Assembly (NCBI GenBank): GCA_021325365.1 | Contig: JAJPHF010000036.1 | Span: 1-55,952 of the forward strand | Length of the DNA stretch: 55,952 bases | Direction: 5' to 3' | From: Pseudomonadota bacterium | Lineage (GTDB): Bacteria; Chloroflexota; UBA6077; JAJPHF01 | In this document: positions 14,911-23,152 of the stretch, piece by piece | How positions within the stretch are numbered: the stretch's first letter is position 1 | How the letters are laid out: each line of letters begins with the position of its first letter | The notes under the pieces: model-generated | What the model saw: only the letters and a program-made list of their open reading frames with translations | What the model was told of the DNA's origin: nothing | Databases searched by the model: none | Position numbers and translations under genes: made by a program

Positions 14911-15678
14911 ATGGCGGGCAGGCTCCAGGACAAGGTCGCGATCATCACCGGGGCGGGCCATGGCATCGGGCGGGCCTATGCGCGGCGCTTTGCCGACGAG
15001 GGCGCGAAGGTCGTCATCGCCGAGCTGGACGGGCCGGCGGGCGAGCGCGTAGCCGCCGAGATCACTGCGACCGGCGGCACGGCCTGGGCGCGTCGCACCG
15101 ACGTCACCGACCTGGAAGGGCTGCACGGCCTGGTGAACGAGACGCTGGCCCGCTTCGAGCGCATCGACATCCTGTTGAACAACGCCGCAATCTACGTCAC
15201 CGAGGAAGTGTGGAAGGGCCCCGCCGAGGAGCTGCCGCTGGAGCAGTGGGACCGCGTGTTGAACGTAAACTTGAAGGGCGTGTATCTCTGCTGCCGCGCC
15301 GTGATTCCCGTGATGAAGGCGCAGCGCGGCGGCAAGATCATCAACGTCGCCTCGGGTACGTTCTTCAACGGCTCCGGCGACATGCCGCACTATACGGCGT
15401 CGAAGGGCGGCGTGGTGGCGCTGACACGGGTGCTGGCGAAGCAGCTTGGCCCATGGAACGTGAACGTAAACTGCCTGACGCCCGGCTCGACGATGAGTGA
15501 GGAAGAGGTCACCGACGAGGTGCGCGCCCGGCGGGCCGGCAGCGCCGGCTCGCGGGCGTTCAAGCGCGTCGAGGTGCCTGAGGACATCACCGGTACCGCG
15601 CTCTTCTTGGCGAGCAGCGACAGCGACTTCATGACCGGCCAGCTCCTGGTCGTTGAGGGCGGCGGCATCCTGCACTAG
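14911..15678 (+). CDS. Short-chain dehydrogenase/reductase
   Basis: A 255-residue classical SDR. TGAGHGIG (13-20) binds the dinucleotide, NNAA (90-93) stabilises the sheet, and Ser148 with Tyr161 and Lys165 (YTASK) form the catalytic set. Glu38-Leu-Asp40 after the second strand favours NAD+ over NADP+. The ATG at 14911 has GGAGGG upstream; the upstream in-frame extension is low-complexity. First gene of a probable operon with an LLM-class flavoenzyme and an aryl-acid adenylating ligase, so an alcohol/ketone intermediate of an aromatic or alicyclic pathway is a possible substrate. That is inference. Confidence 0.88.
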   Translation: MAGRLQDKVAIITGAGHGIGRAYARRFADEGAKVVIAELDGPAGERVAAEITATGGTAWARRTDVTDLEGLHGLVNETLARFERIDILLNNAAIYVTEEVWKGPAEELPLEQWDRVLNVNLKGVYLCCRAVIPVMKAQRGGKIINVASGTFFNGSGDMPHYTASKGGVVALTRVLAKQLGPWNVNVNCLTPGSTMSEEEVTDEVRARRAGSAGSRAFKRVEVPEDITGTALFLASSDSDFMTGQLLVVEGGGILH

Positions 15679-15698
15679 CGCCGCGCTGGCATCGGGCA

Positions 15699-15713
15699 GG
15701 GGGCTGCGCCCCC
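15699..15713. terminator. Short GC hairpin after the SDR gene
   Basis: GGGGGC-TGC-GCCCCC (15699-15713) followed by GCTCTCC. The stem is only 6 bp and there is no T-run, so at most it is a weak or processing hairpin between the first two genes of the operon. Confidence 0.3.
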
Positions 15714-15752
15714 GCTCTCCATCCTGTGGTCAGTATCGAGAGGGAGCCAAGC

Positions 15753-16754
15753 GTGCAGGGCGAGATGGGCGCGACCCTCCACACCGGCGACATGAGCGTG
15801 GACGACCTTCTCCAATACGCCCGCGAGGCCGAGCGGCTCAGCTACGAGGGCTTCTGGCTGACCGAGGAATCGGGGAAGGAGGCGTTCGCGCTGCTAGCGC
15901 TGCTCGCCCAGGCGACGGAGCGCATCACCCTCGCGACGGGTATCCTGAACTTCTACTCCCGCACGCCCACGCTGCTGGCGATGGGCGCCAGCACGATCTA
16001 CCGTCTGAGCGGCGGGCGCTTCGCGCTCGGATTGGGGGCGGGCGGCGTCGGCTTCACGGTGCGCGGCCACGGCGTGCGGTACGACCGGCCGCTGGCCCGC
16101 GCCCGCGAGACGATCGTCATCGTCCGTGGCTTGCTGAGCGCGCGCCGCTTCTCCTACGACGGCGACTGGTTCCACATCCGCGACTTCCACCTGCGCGAGG
16201 GCCCCGTCGATGGCACGATCCCGATCTACCTGTCGGCGCTCAACCCGAGGATGGTCGCCGTCGCGGCCCAGGTGGCGGACGGGTTCATCTCGAACTGGCC
16301 GACCGCGGAGTCCGTCGCGGAGCTGCGCGGCATCGTGGCGCGCGAGGCCGCCAAGGTGGACCGCGATCCCGTCGAGGTCAAGCTGCTCACGCTGCTGATG
16401 ACCTGCCCGGACCCCGACGATTCGGCGGCGCGGGACGCCATGCGGCGCGGCGTGGCGTTTTACTGTGCCTCGCCGCACTACCACCACATCGCGGACGTCT
16501 CGGGCTTCGGCGACGAGGTGCGGCGCGTCTACGAGGTGTGGCAGACGGGCGACTTCGCGGCGGCCAGCCGCCTGGTGAGCGACGCGCTGGTGGAGAAGAT
16601 GACGCTCACCGGCTCGCGCGCGAAGTGCCGCGCCCAACTGCGCGGCCTGCTCGACGCCGGCGTGTATCCAATCATCTACCCGATCCCACGGCGCGACCGC
16701 ATGGTCGAGGACCACACGGCAGCCATCCACATCGCCGCCAGCTACCTAGAGTAG
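15753..16754 (+). CDS. LLM-class flavin-dependent oxidoreductase (luciferase-like / F420-type)
   Basis: A 333-residue TIM-barrel protein of the bacterial luciferase/methylene-H4MPT reductase superfamily. Typical parts are the YEGFWLTEE strand near the N-terminus, ATERITLATGILNFYSRTP, LSGGRFALGLGAGG, and IPIYLSALNPRMVAVAAQVA, where the phosphate of FMN or F420 binds. Members use FMNH2 or F420. Start choice: the GTG at 15753 has AGGGAG 6 nt upstream, whereas the GTG at 15726 has no ribosome site. It lies between an SDR and an acyl-adenylating ligase, consistent with a small catabolic operon. Cofactor and substrate are unresolved. Confidence 0.85.
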   Translation: MQGEMGATLHTGDMSVDDLLQYAREAERLSYEGFWLTEESGKEAFALLALLAQATERITLATGILNFYSRTPTLLAMGASTIYRLSGGRFALGLGAGGVGFTVRGHGVRYDRPLARARETIVIVRGLLSARRFSYDGDWFHIRDFHLREGPVDGTIPIYLSALNPRMVAVAAQVADGFISNWPTAESVAELRGIVAREAAKVDRDPVEVKLLTLLMTCPDPDDSAARDAMRRGVAFYCASPHYHHIADVSGFGDEVRRVYEVWQTGDFAAASRLVSDALVEKMTLTGSRAKCRAQLRGLLDAGVYPIIYPIPRRDRMVEDHTAAIHIAASYLE

Positions 16755-16762
16755 ACCGGTCA

Positions 16763-16796
16763 GGGGTACGGGAGCCGCGCGCGGCTCCCGTACCCC
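16763..16796. terminator. 34-bp perfect palindrome between flavoenzyme and ligase genes
   Basis: Two 17-bp arms, GGGGTACGGGAGCCGCG and its complement, abut with no spacer. It starts 9 bp after the LLM gene and ends 21 bp before the ligase start, so it could terminate, attenuate or protect mRNA between the two genes. No T-run follows (CGTTCACG). Confidence 0.6.
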
Positions 16797-16817
16797 CGTT
16801 CACGTCCGGGGGGCCCA

Positions 16818-18473
16818 ATGCTCGAAGGAGTTGTCCCGTACCCACCCGAGTTTGCCGCGCGCTACCGCGAGCGCGGCTACTGGGAAGACCGCTCGCTGGC
16901 GAGCCACTTCGACGCGGCGTTCGCGCGCCACGCCGACCGCCTGGCCTTTGTGGCGGGCGACGAGCGGGTAACCTATCGCGTGCTGGCGGAGCGCGTGGAG
17001 CGCCTGGCGCGGCACCTCCTCGGGCTGGGCCTGCGGCCGCTCGACACGGTCGTGATGCAGCTGCCCAACGTGCCCGACTTCCTCTACCTCTACTTCGCGC
17101 TGCAGAAGGTTGGCGCCATCCCGCTGATGGCCCTGCCGCCACACCGCTATCACGAGATTAGCAACTTCGTCCAGGTGACGAGCGCGGTGGGCCTGGCGAT
17201 CCCTGAGCGGCTCGGCGACTACGACTTCCTGGCGATGGCGCGGCGGTTGCAGGACGAGTTCTCGACGTTGCGTCACGTCTTCCTGCACGCCGACCAGGCG
17301 CCCGACGGCTGCCAGTCGCTCGCCATGCTGCTGCGCCAGGAGCCCGCCGTGCCGCGCGAGGCGCTGGCGGATGTGCCGATCGACCCGACCGACCCGGCCG
17401 TCTTCCAGCTCTCGGGTGGCACGACCGGCGTGCCGAAGATCATCCCCCGCACGCACAACGACTACGTCTACAACTCGAAGGCCTCGGGCGCCGTCATCGA
17501 CATCCGCCCCGACGACGCGCTGCTGGTCGTGCTGCCGATCGCCCACAACTTCCCCCTCGCCTCGGCGGGCATTCAGGCGTTCCTGCTGGCGGGCGCCCGC
17601 CTCGCGCTCAGCACCAGCACGCGCGCCGCGGATGCCTTTGCGCTGGTCGAGCGCGAGCGCATCACGCACCTGGAGCTGGTGCCCGCGCTGCTCATCCGCT
17701 ACCTCGACGATCCGGCGCTGAAGGACTTCGACCTCTCCTCGGTCCGGGTCATCAACACCGGCGGCCAGAAGCTGCAGGCGGCGGTGAAGCGTCGTGCCGA
17801 GGAGCTGATCCCCTCCTGTAAGGTGCAGGAGGTGTTCGGTATGGCCGAGGGCCTGCTAAATTACGTCCGGCTCGACGACCCGGACGAGGTGCGCTGGGAG
17901 ACGGTGGGGCGCCCCGTCTCCCCCGACGACGAGATCCGTCTGGTAGACGATCAGGGCCGCGAGGTGCCGGACGGCGAGGTCGGAGAGCTGTGGACGCGCG
18001 GTCCCTACACGCTGCGCGGCTACTTTCGCGCGCCCGAGCACAACGCCCGCGCCTTTACGCCCGACGGCTTCTACATGACCGGCGACCTGATGCGCCGGCA
18101 CCCCTCGGGCAACTACGTCGTCGAGGGACGCAAAAAGGATCTCATCAACCGCGGCGGCGAGAAGATCAGCGCCGAGGAGGTCGAGAACCTGCTGCTGGCC
18201 CACCCCGCCGTGCTCAACGTTGCGTGCGTGCCGATGCCCGATCCCGTGCTAGGCGAGCGCATGTGCGCCTTCGTCATCCCGCGGCCCGGGCGCACGCTCG
18301 CGCTGCGCGAGGTCCAGGACTTCCTGGCGGACAAGGACCTGGCCAAGTACAAGTGGCCCGAGCGCATCGAGCTGGTCCCCGAATTCCCCCTCTCCCCGTT
18401 CGGCAAGGTGTCGAAGCAGGATCTGACGCAGCGGATCGCCGCGCTGCTGGCCACCGAGCGCTCGCCCGACTGA
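16818..18473 (+). CDS. Aryl-acid adenylating enzyme (DhbE/EntE-like AMP-dependent ligase)
   Basis: A 551-residue ANL-superfamily enzyme. The start (GVVPYPPEFAARYRERGYWE), MALPPHRYHEI, P-loop LSGGTTGVPKIIPRTHNDYV, IAHNFPLASAG, the VFGMAEGLLNYVRLDD block, YMTGDL and the C-terminal SPFGKVSKQDL are those of 2,3-dihydroxybenzoate/salicylate-AMP ligases; the His-Asn pair in IAHNFP matches the aryl-acid pocket of that group. It would activate an aromatic acid with ATP and load it on a thiol. No carrier protein, isochorismatase or NRPS gene is near, so it may act as an aryl-CoA ligase in the SDR/LLM operon instead. The ATG follows GGAG of AAGGAGTT only internally, so the start rests on family alignment. 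Confidence 0.85.
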   Translation: MLEGVVPYPPEFAARYRERGYWEDRSLASHFDAAFARHADRLAFVAGDERVTYRVLAERVERLARHLLGLGLRPLDTVVMQLPNVPDFLYLYFALQKVGAIPLMALPPHRYHEISNFVQVTSAVGLAIPERLGDYDFLAMARRLQDEFSTLRHVFLHADQAPDGCQSLAMLLRQEPAVPREALADVPIDPTDPAVFQLSGGTTGVPKIIPRTHNDYVYNSKASGAVIDIRPDDALLVVLPIAHNFPLASAGIQAFLLAGARLALSTSTRAADAFALVERERITHLELVPALLIRYLDDPALKDFDLSSVRVINTGGQKLQAAVKRRAEELIPSCKVQEVFGMAEGLLNYVRLDDPDEVRWETVGRPVSPDDEIRLVDDQGREVPDGEVGELWTRGPYTLRGYFRAPEHNARAFTPDGFYMTGDLMRRHPSGNYVVEGRKKDLINRGGEKISAEEVENLLLAHPAVLNVACVPMPDPVLGERMCAFVIPRPGRTLALREVQDFLADKDLAKYKWPERIELVPEFPLSPFGKVSKQDLTQRIAALLATERSPD

Positions 18474-18960
18474 CCCGCGCGGTCGCTCGGCGCCGATCGG
18501 GTGCCCCTGCGCAATGCCCGCCGCGCCGGCTCTGCTCCGCGCTCCCGCAGTGCCGCCAGCGCCGCTGGCCGGCGAGCCGAGCGGCCGGCGTCCCGCAAGG
18601 CGCCGGGGCCGGGGTCCCCGGCGCCACAGCCCCCCCTGCCGCGAGCGCCTTCCCGGCCCGGCCGCATACCTGGATCGATCGGCGCGTCAAGGAACTGTCT
18701 TGTTGCGTGGCTTCTGGCTCCAAGACAACTCTAAGAGTAGCATCGCGGGTAGATGCGGGTATCTCAGCCGCCATGTGCTCGGTTTCATGTGCTCGTGCGC
18801 CCAGGTTCCTGGCACGAATCCTGCCTACCGGCAGCCGATTACGCGTCTGGCTAGGGCGAGGCGCCGAATCGCGACAATACGTGTCAACTCGGCACGGCGT
18901 CGGCTTGTTATGCGTCCCCGGGTGGCCCCGGCGAATCGTCCTGTCTAAGGAGTCCCTCGC
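18474..18960. other. 487-bp non-coding gap
   Basis: No convincing gene on either strand. The first half is very GC-rich and holds a strong hairpin (18599-18625). The second half (about 18680-18900) is clearly less GC-rich, with a loose inverted repeat TGTCTTG/CAAGACA near 18695-18730, and probably contains the promoter of the regulator at 18961, but I cannot place its boxes. Confidence 0.5.
18599..18625 (+). terminator. Hairpin after the ligase operon
   Basis: GGCGCCGGGG (18599-18608) pairs with CCCCGGCGCC (18616-18625) around a 7-nt loop, 125 bp past the ligase stop. It is a stable stem and a likely transcription end, though no T-run follows. Confidence 0.5.
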
Positions 18961-20136
18961 ATGGCAATGCGGACTGGCGAAATGGAGCGCGTATCCGACC
19001 TGGTGACCGAGCGCATTGCCGAGCTACTCGGCGCGCGCGTCTCGGTGCTCGACGAGCGCGGCGCGATCATCGCCAGCAGCGAGCCCGCTCCCCTCGCGCC
19101 GTTGGCCTCGGCCGATACGGCGCCGCCCGACGACGCGTTCCGCGTGCCGATGCACCTCGGGCCCGCGGCGGCCGAGGTGGTGATCCAGCCCGTCACCGGC
19201 GAGAAGGTCTCTCCCCGTCTGGCACAGACGCTGGTGGAGTGGATGTTCGCCCAGACCTCCGCCGTGGCGCGCCTAGCCAACCAGCACGAGCTGAAGGACA
19301 AGTTCATTAACGACCTGCTGTGCGGCACGCGGCGCGACGAGGACGACATCCTCCGCGAGGCCCAGATCCTCGGCATGGACCTGACGCGGCCCCGCGCGGT
19401 CATCCTGGTCGACGCCGCCGACTACATCCTCGACGCCGACCGGCTCGGCCGGCTGTCGGCGAGCGAGGCGCGGGTGCGCCGGCGCGCGCAGTCCGTCATC
19501 AACGTCGTCGTGCGCTTCTTCAACCTGCGGGATGAGACGATTTGCGCCTACATCGGCGACGGCGAGGTGGCCGTGCTGAAGGCGAGCAGCACCGAAGACC
19601 TGGTCGCCTGGGTCGACGGCGAGCGCGGCTGGGAGCAGATGAGCCCCTCCTGGGCCGATCTGGCAGCGCTGAAGCGCGCCAGCAGCGAGCTGCTGGCGCG
19701 GCTGCGCCGCGAGACCGGCGCCCCGATCAGCCTGGGGATCGGCCGCTACCACCCGGGCGTCGCGGGCCTGGCCCGCTCCTACCAGGACGCGCGCGCGGCC
19801 CTGTCGCTGGGCCGCCGCTTCCACGGCCGCAACGGCGCGCACTGCCTGGACGGCCTGGGCGTCGCCGCCTTCATCGGCGTGTCCGACGAGCGGACCAAAG
19901 TCGACCTCGCCACCCACCTCCTGAGCCCGCTCGACCACGAGCCGGAGCTGCTCCAGACGCTGGACGCATTCTTCGCGGAAGACTGCTGCCCGTCGTCCGT
20001 CGCGAAGCGTCTGGCGATCCACCGGAACACCCTTGGCTACCGTCTCGATAAGATTACGGCCCTCACTGGCCTGGATCCGCGCTGCTTCGACGATGCGGTG
20101 CAGATTCGCCTCGCCCTCCTCCTCCGCGCGCTCTAA
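18961..20136 (+). CDS. PucR/CdaR-family transcriptional regulator
   Basis: A 391-residue protein with a GAF-like or sugar-diacid-recognition-like N-terminal half (VSVLDERGAIIASS) and the characteristic C-terminal half: a GGDEF-like middle (ISLGIGRYHPGVAGLARSYQ, ARAALSLGRRF) and a PucR helix-turn-helix ending DCCPSSVAKRLAIHRNTLGY-RLDKI. Family members activate genes for uptake or breakdown of small acids, purines or aromatics. AAGGAG lies 9 nt before the ATG. It faces the heptose glycan operon and follows the ligase operon; either could be its target. Repeats just downstream (20175-20230) are candidate sites. Target and ligand are unknown. Confidence 0.85.
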   Translation: MAMRTGEMERVSDLVTERIAELLGARVSVLDERGAIIASSEPAPLAPLASADTAPPDDAFRVPMHLGPAAAEVVIQPVTGEKVSPRLAQTLVEWMFAQTSAVARLANQHELKDKFINDLLCGTRRDEDDILREAQILGMDLTRPRAVILVDAADYILDADRLGRLSASEARVRRRAQSVINVVVRFFNLRDETICAYIGDGEVAVLKASSTEDLVAWVDGERGWEQMSPSWADLAALKRASSELLARLRRETGAPISLGIGRYHPGVAGLARSYQDARAALSLGRRFHGRNGAHCLDGLGVAAFIGVSDERTKVDLATHLLSPLDHEPELLQTLDAFFAEDCCPSSVAKRLAIHRNTLGYRLDKITALTGLDPRCFDDAVQIRLALLLRAL

Positions 20137-20174
20137 CCAGCGTCGTCAGGCGTCATAACTGGCGTGTTCCCTGT

Positions 20175-20230
20175 GCAAGCGCCCAATAACCTCGTGTCAC
20201 GAGCCGTCAACTGTTTGGCAAGCGCCCGAT
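20175..20230. promoter_or_regulatory. Direct repeats upstream of the heptose operon
   Basis: GCAAGCGCCCAAT (20175-20187) and GCAAGCGCCCGAT (20218-20230) match at 12 of 13 positions, 43 bp apart (four helical turns), in the 184-bp gap between the CdaR-type regulator and gmhA. They could be sites for one protein. A TAGCAT at 20253-20258 is a possible -10 box. Confidence 0.4.
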
Positions 20231-20320
20231 GTGACGTGGTCCTCACGACTTCTAGCATTTAAGTAGCAAGTGCCGCCACATGCTCGCTCTGCTGGCTCGG
20301 TGGGGGAAGGAGTCGATCGC

Positions 20321-20989
20321 GTGGCAATCGAGCAACAGACCTTGGCCCACGAGGTTGCCGCGGCGCCCGCGCAGGACCGAACACGCCCCTACCGCGACGC
20401 GGTCGCCGATGCCCTGAAGGGACGCCGCACGACGCTCGACATGGCGCTCCGTGAGCTAACCGCGCGGGCCGACGACGTGGCGGCCGTCGCCGCGCGCCTC
20501 GTGGCGACCCTGCGGAGCGCGAACAAGGTGCTGGTGGCGGGCAACGGCGGCAGCGCGGCCGAGGCGCAGCACTTCGCGGCCGAGCTGGTCGGGCGCTTCA
20601 AGCACGACCGCGCGCCCTACGCGGCCCTGGCGCTCACCACCGATACGGCCACCCTCACCGCGGTGGCCAACGACTACGGCTACCCCGACGTGTTCGCGCG
20701 GCAGGTGCTCGCCTTCGGGCAGCGCGGTGACCTGCTCCTGGCGTTCAGCACCAGCGGCGAGTCGGAGAACTTGCTGCGGGCGGCCGCCGCCTGCCAGGCG
20801 CGGGGCATTGGGCTCGTCGCCATTACGGGCGCCCGGCCCAGCCGCCTGGAAGCGGCCGCCGATCTCACCCTCCGCATGCCCGCCGGCGACGCGGCCGTGA
20901 TCCAGGAGTTGCACAAGATCATTACCCACGTGCTCTGCGACCTGATCGAGACGGAGCTGATGGCCTGGCCCGGGGAGGCGGCGCGATGA
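20321..20989 (+). CDS. gmhA: Sedoheptulose-7-phosphate isomerase (SIS domain)
   Basis: A 222-residue SIS-domain isomerase that turns sedoheptulose 7-phosphate into D-glycero-D-manno-heptose 7-phosphate, the first step to ADP-heptose. GNGGSAAEAQHFAAELVGRF, TTDTATLTAVANDYGY and FSTSGESENLL are nearly those of GmhA, and His in QELHKIITHVLCDLIE is the expected catalytic residue. The 5' part carries about 25 extra residues. The GTG at 20321 is chosen because AAGGAG lies 8 nt upstream. It overlaps gmhB by ATGA, and it starts the glycan operon. Confidence 0.93.
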   Translation: MAIEQQTLAHEVAAAPAQDRTRPYRDAVADALKGRRTTLDMALRELTARADDVAAVAARLVATLRSANKVLVAGNGGSAAEAQHFAAELVGRFKHDRAPYAALALTTDTATLTAVANDYGYPDVFARQVLAFGQRGDLLLAFSTSGESENLLRAAAACQARGIGLVAITGARPSRLEAAADLTLRMPAGDAAVIQELHKIITHVLCDLIETELMAWPGEAAR

Positions 20990-21660
20990 GCGTGCCGGCG
21001 CTATTCCTCGACCGCGACGGCACCCTCGTGCGGCCGCGTCACTATCCCACCCGGCCCGACGAGCTGTCCCTCTTCGACGGCGTCGTGCCGGAGCTGCGGC
21101 GCTTGCAGGCGTTGGGCATGCGGCTGGTGATCATCACCAATCAGTCGGGCATCGCGCACGGCTACCTCACCGAGGCCGACCTGGCGCGCATGCACGCGCA
21201 CCTTTCCGCCGAGCTGGCGGCGGGCGGCGTCCGCCTTGCCGGCATCTATCACTGCCCGCACCATCCCGACGGAGCGGTTCCTCACCTCGCCATCCGGTGC
21301 GCCTGCCGCAAGCCGGAGCCGGGCATGCTGCTGCGCGCCGCCGCCGAGCTGGGACTCGACCTCCGGCGCTCGTGGTTTGTGGGTGACATCCTGGACGACG
21401 TGGAGGCTGGCAACCGCGTCGGCTGCCGCACGGTGCTCGTCGACCTCGGCACCGAATCGCCGCCGCCCAGCCCGGTGCGCACGCCCGCCTACATCGCCCG
21501 CGACACGCGCCACGCGCTCCAAATTGTGCGGGCGGTGGTGGCCCACGGCGACGCGGCGGTGGACCTGCGCTACCGCCCACCGCGCTGGGACGGGGTGGCT
21601 CCCCGCTTCGCGTTGGCCGCCAGCGGCGCGGCAGGAGGCGGCGATGCCCGCGCTCGTTGA
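20986..21660 (+). CDS. gmhB: D-glycero-D-manno-heptose 1,7-bisphosphate phosphatase (HAD-IIIA)
   Basis: A 224-residue HAD phosphatase that removes the C7 phosphate between the kinase and adenylyltransferase steps of HldE. LFLDRDGTLV carries the two catalytic aspartates, IITNQSG is motif II, CRKPEPGML motif III and FVGDILDDVEAG motif IV. The zinc loop Cys-x-His ... Cys-x-Cys (CPHHPDG to RCACRKP) is that of GmhB. A C-terminal extension of about 45 residues is not seen in short enteric homologues. ATG overlaps gmhA; the end overlaps hldE by 17 bp. Confidence 0.93.
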   Translation: MSVPALFLDRDGTLVRPRHYPTRPDELSLFDGVVPELRRLQALGMRLVIITNQSGIAHGYLTEADLARMHAHLSAELAAGGVRLAGIYHCPHHPDGAVPHLAIRCACRKPEPGMLLRAAAELGLDLRRSWFVGDILDDVEAGNRVGCRTVLVDLGTESPPPSPVRTPAYIARDTRHALQIVRAVVAHGDAAVDLRYRPPRWDGVAPRFALAASGAAGGGDARAR

Positions 21661-23152
21661 CGTCGTGCGCCGCTTCCGCCGCCTGCGCGCGCTGGCGATT
21701 GGCGACGTGATGCTCGACAGCTACCTGGAGGGCACCGCGGCCCGCCTGTGTACCGAGGGCCCCGTGCCGGTGGTCCGCAAGACCGGCGAGCAGCGCGCGC
21801 CGGGCGGCGCCGGGAACAGCGCCGCCAACCTGCGGGCGCTGGGCGCTGCCGTGGACCTGCTGGGCCTCGTCGGGCGCGACGCGGCGGGGGCGCTCCTGCG
21901 CGTGGCCCTGCGCGAGTGCGGCGTCGACCCGCGGTGGCTGGTGGAGGACTCGCGGGCGAGCACGCTGCACAAGCTGCGCATCCTCGCCGACGGCCAGTAC
22001 GTCGTGCGCTTCGACGAGGGCGAGACGCGCGACTGCGCCGAGGAGGCCGTGACCCGACTGGTGGCCCATCTCGGCGAGGCGTACCCGCGCTGCGACGTGA
22101 TCGTCGTGTCGGACTACCGCTACGGCGTGCTGTCGGACGCGCTCCTGGCGCGGCTCCGGGCGCTGCGCGCGGCCCAACCGCGAGCGCTGCTCGTGGACTC
22201 GAAGGCGCTCGGGCGCTTCGCCACGGCTGGCGCCACCGTCGTCACGCCGAACTATCAGGAGGCGCGGCTACACGTGGAGCCGACGGCCGCCGCGCCGGAG
22301 TCACGCCCCTCGCTTCCGGATGTGGAGCGGCTCGGCCGCCGGCTGCTCCAGGGCGTGGATGCCGAATGGGCGGCGATCACGCTGGGTGCCGATGGCGTGT
22401 GCCTCGTGTCCCGTGCGGGCGAGGCCGCCCACGTCCCGGCGCACCCGGTGGCGCGCGCCAACGACGTGGGCGCGGGCGATTCGTTCGCGGCCGCGATGGC
22501 GCTGGCGCTCGCGGCGGGCGCCGGGCCAGTCGACGCGGCGCGGATCGGCGTCGACGCGGCGGCCATCGCCGTCACGCGCCCCCGCACCGCCGTCGTCTCG
22601 CACCAGGACCTCCTGCGCCGCGTGAGCCTGCGCGCGCACGCCGAGGCGCCGGCCGCTGCCGGCCGCGAAGCGCTCGACCGCTTAGCGACGCGGCTGGCGG
22701 GGGAGCGCGCCGCCGGCCGCCGCGTCGTCTTCACCAACGGCGTCTTCGACATCCTGCACGCCGGCCACGTCGAGTTTCTGCGGCAGGCGAAGGCGTTGGG
22801 CGACGTGCTGGTGGTCGGCGTGAACACCGACCGCGGCGCGCGCCGCCTGAAGGGCGAGCGGCGCCCGATCAACCCCGAGCGCGACCGCCTCGCGCTCGTC
22901 GCCGCGCTCGACTCCGTCGACCATGCCCTGCTCTTCGACGAGGACACGCCCGCGCGGCTCATCCACGCCCTGCGGCCTCACGTCCACGTGAAGGGCGGCG
23001 ACTACGCCGAGGCGCCGCTCCCCGAGGCCGAGGCGGTGCACGCCGTGGGCGGGCGCGTGGTGATCCTGCCGCTCGTCGGCAGCCTGAGCACGACAGCGGT
23101 GATCCAGCGTATCGTGGCGCGGGCGGGCGGTAGGGCGGGGGGGGCGCCGTGA
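21644..23152 (+). CDS. hldE: Bifunctional heptose 7-phosphate kinase / heptose 1-phosphate adenylyltransferase
   Basis: A 502-residue two-domain enzyme. Residues about 1-320 are a PfkB-type sugar kinase (LAIGDVMLDSYLEG, GGAGNSAANLRALG, VVSDYRYGVLS, and the catalytic NDVGAGDSFAAA). Residues about 350-500 are a cytidylyltransferase-like domain with FTNGVFDILHAGHVEFLRQA and VVGVNTDRGARRLKG; HAGH is the nucleotide-binding signature. Together they phosphorylate heptose 7-phosphate at C1 and, after GmhB, transfer AMP to give ADP-heptose. ATG 21644 has AGGAGG upstream. The open frame to 21236 is a shadow of gmhB. No hldD epimerase follows in this window. Confidence 0.95.
   Translation: MPALVDVVRRFRRLRALAIGDVMLDSYLEGTAARLCTEGPVPVVRKTGEQRAPGGAGNSAANLRALGAAVDLLGLVGRDAAGALLRVALRECGVDPRWLVEDSRASTLHKLRILADGQYVVRFDEGETRDCAEEAVTRLVAHLGEAYPRCDVIVVSDYRYGVLSDALLARLRALRAAQPRALLVDSKALGRFATAGATVVTPNYQEARLHVEPTAAAPESRPSLPDVERLGRRLLQGVDAEWAAITLGADGVCLVSRAGEAAHVPAHPVARANDVGAGDSFAAAMALALAAGAGPVDAARIGVDAAAIAVTRPRTAVVSHQDLLRRVSLRAHAEAPAAAGREALDRLATRLAGERAAGRRVVFTNGVFDILHAGHVEFLRQAKALGDVLVVGVNTDRGARRLKGERRPINPERDRLALVAALDSVDHALLFDEDTPARLIHALRPHVHVKGGDYAEAPLPEAEAVHAVGGRVVILPLVGSLSTTAVIQRIVARAGGRAGGAP

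Noticed and set aside
14701..15675. Upstream extension of the leftward membrane-protein frame (595 codons in all)
   Set aside because: It is antisense to a clear SDR gene and would contain the membrane gene's own promoter.
18795..18830. A tRNA-like patch (GGTTC...AATCC)
   Set aside because: No acceptor stem, anticodon arm or CCA context can be folded around it.
20321..23152. Classical Gram-negative LPS core locus
   Set aside because: No lpx, kds, waa or hldD genes are visible, and the other genes of the block do not match LPS core regions.
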